A DNA stretch of 6,026 bases from Bacteroidota bacterium (GTDB lineage Bacteria > Bacteroidota > Bacteroidia > Bacteroidales > CG2-30-32-10). The notes under the pieces were generated by a model. It did not search any database. It was not told the origin of the DNA and saw nothing but the letters and a program-made list of their open reading frames with translations. The stretch lies in NCBI GenBank assembly GCA_013334735.1, contig JAAXXA010000194.1, positions 1 to 6,026 of the forward strand. Reading direction: 5' to 3'. The number at the start of each line of letters is the position of its first letter. Position 1 is the first letter of the stretch. Made by a program: the position numbers and the translations under genes. Shown here piece by piece: positions 5,973 through 6,026 of this stretch.

Positions 5973-6026
5973 GCGATAAAATTTTCGTTGTGGTTACGCT
6001 CCAGCAGATGCACCATCTCATGAATC
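5844..6026. other. Segment of different composition, probable chimeric junction
   Basis: Hand counts give about 49% G+C for 5847-6026 against about 23% for 5701-5840. The change falls inside a conserved protein and coincides with the loss of family-like sequence. On the minus strand the segment is a clean gene end with its 3' flank, using CTG, CGT, CTC and CCG codons unlike the rest of the window. It therefore looks like DNA from another genome or a distant locus joined at about 5843-5850. Confidence 0.75.
5885..6026 (-). CDS. C-terminal fragment of a YgjP/SprT-like zinc metallopeptidase
   Basis: The last 46 codons of a gene entering from the right edge, ending at TGA 5887-5885. It reads IHEMVHLLERNHNENF, then the AYMDKFLPKWKHLREELN region, ending HVEWGY. 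HExxH (HEMVH) with a third His in ERNH is the zinc site of the YgjP-like (DUF45, M48-related) family, and the downstream F...Y.P.W...R..LN pattern also fits that family's C-terminus. The catalytic Glu and all three His are present in the fragment; the N-terminal part lies outside the window. Its codon use differs from the other genes, and it converges on and overlaps the false tail of the HD gene, which fits a separate origin. The cellular role of this family is not well established, so only the fold and metal site are claimed. Confidence 0.8.
   Translation of the reverse strand, partial: IHEMVHLLERNHNENFIAYMDKFLPKWKHLREELNRSPLGHVEWGY

Noticed and set aside
5785..5979. A 64-codon plus-strand frame crossing the 5845 junction
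   Set aside because: It spans two sequences of different origin and is out of frame with the HD gene and antisense to the metallopeptidase.

Overview
The window looks like an AT-rich member of the Bacteroidota. The evidence is a recognisable PorX (the type IX secretion response regulator, a family confined to that phylum), a Bacteroidota-style TPR/PD40/carboxypeptidase-regulatory protein, A-rich start regions without clear Shine-Dalgarno sites, and TAnnTTTG-type -7 boxes. The sequence shows no species-level identity.

Layout. Positions 1-163 are a perfect 55-bp inverted repeat around a 53-nt loop. The right arm runs into the 3' end of a plus-strand gene (to 384). A small unknown gene follows (441-716). 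Positions 717-1324 hold no credible gene, only short repeats and hairpins. Two minus-strand genes come next: an exported TPR + five-blade PD40 + carboxypeptidase-regulatory-like protein (1325-2995), and porX upstream of it (3132-4682). A divergent 57-bp gap leads to a plus-strand HD-domain phosphohydrolase (from 4740). Its C-terminus is replaced near 5844-5850 by DNA of very different composition. That foreign tail carries, on the minus strand, the last 46 codons of a YgjP/SprT-like metallopeptidase.

Function. PorX and the PD40 protein are adjacent on the same strand. The PD40 protein has the domain order of the type IX secretion component PorE minus its C-terminal OmpA domain, so a joint role in secretion or envelope function is a reasonable inference. 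The HD protein is probably a housekeeping nucleotide phosphohydrolase transcribed divergently.

Both ends of the window look disturbed. The left inverted repeat is exactly 55 bp, and inverting its loop extends the reading frame of the interrupted gene by 17 codons. On the right, G+C jumps from about 23% to about 49% in the middle of a conserved protein. Assembly or amplification chimeras are the simplest explanation. An invertible switch (left) and a real recombination junction (right) are the biological alternatives. I found no CRISPR array, tRNA, rRNA or insertion sequence.
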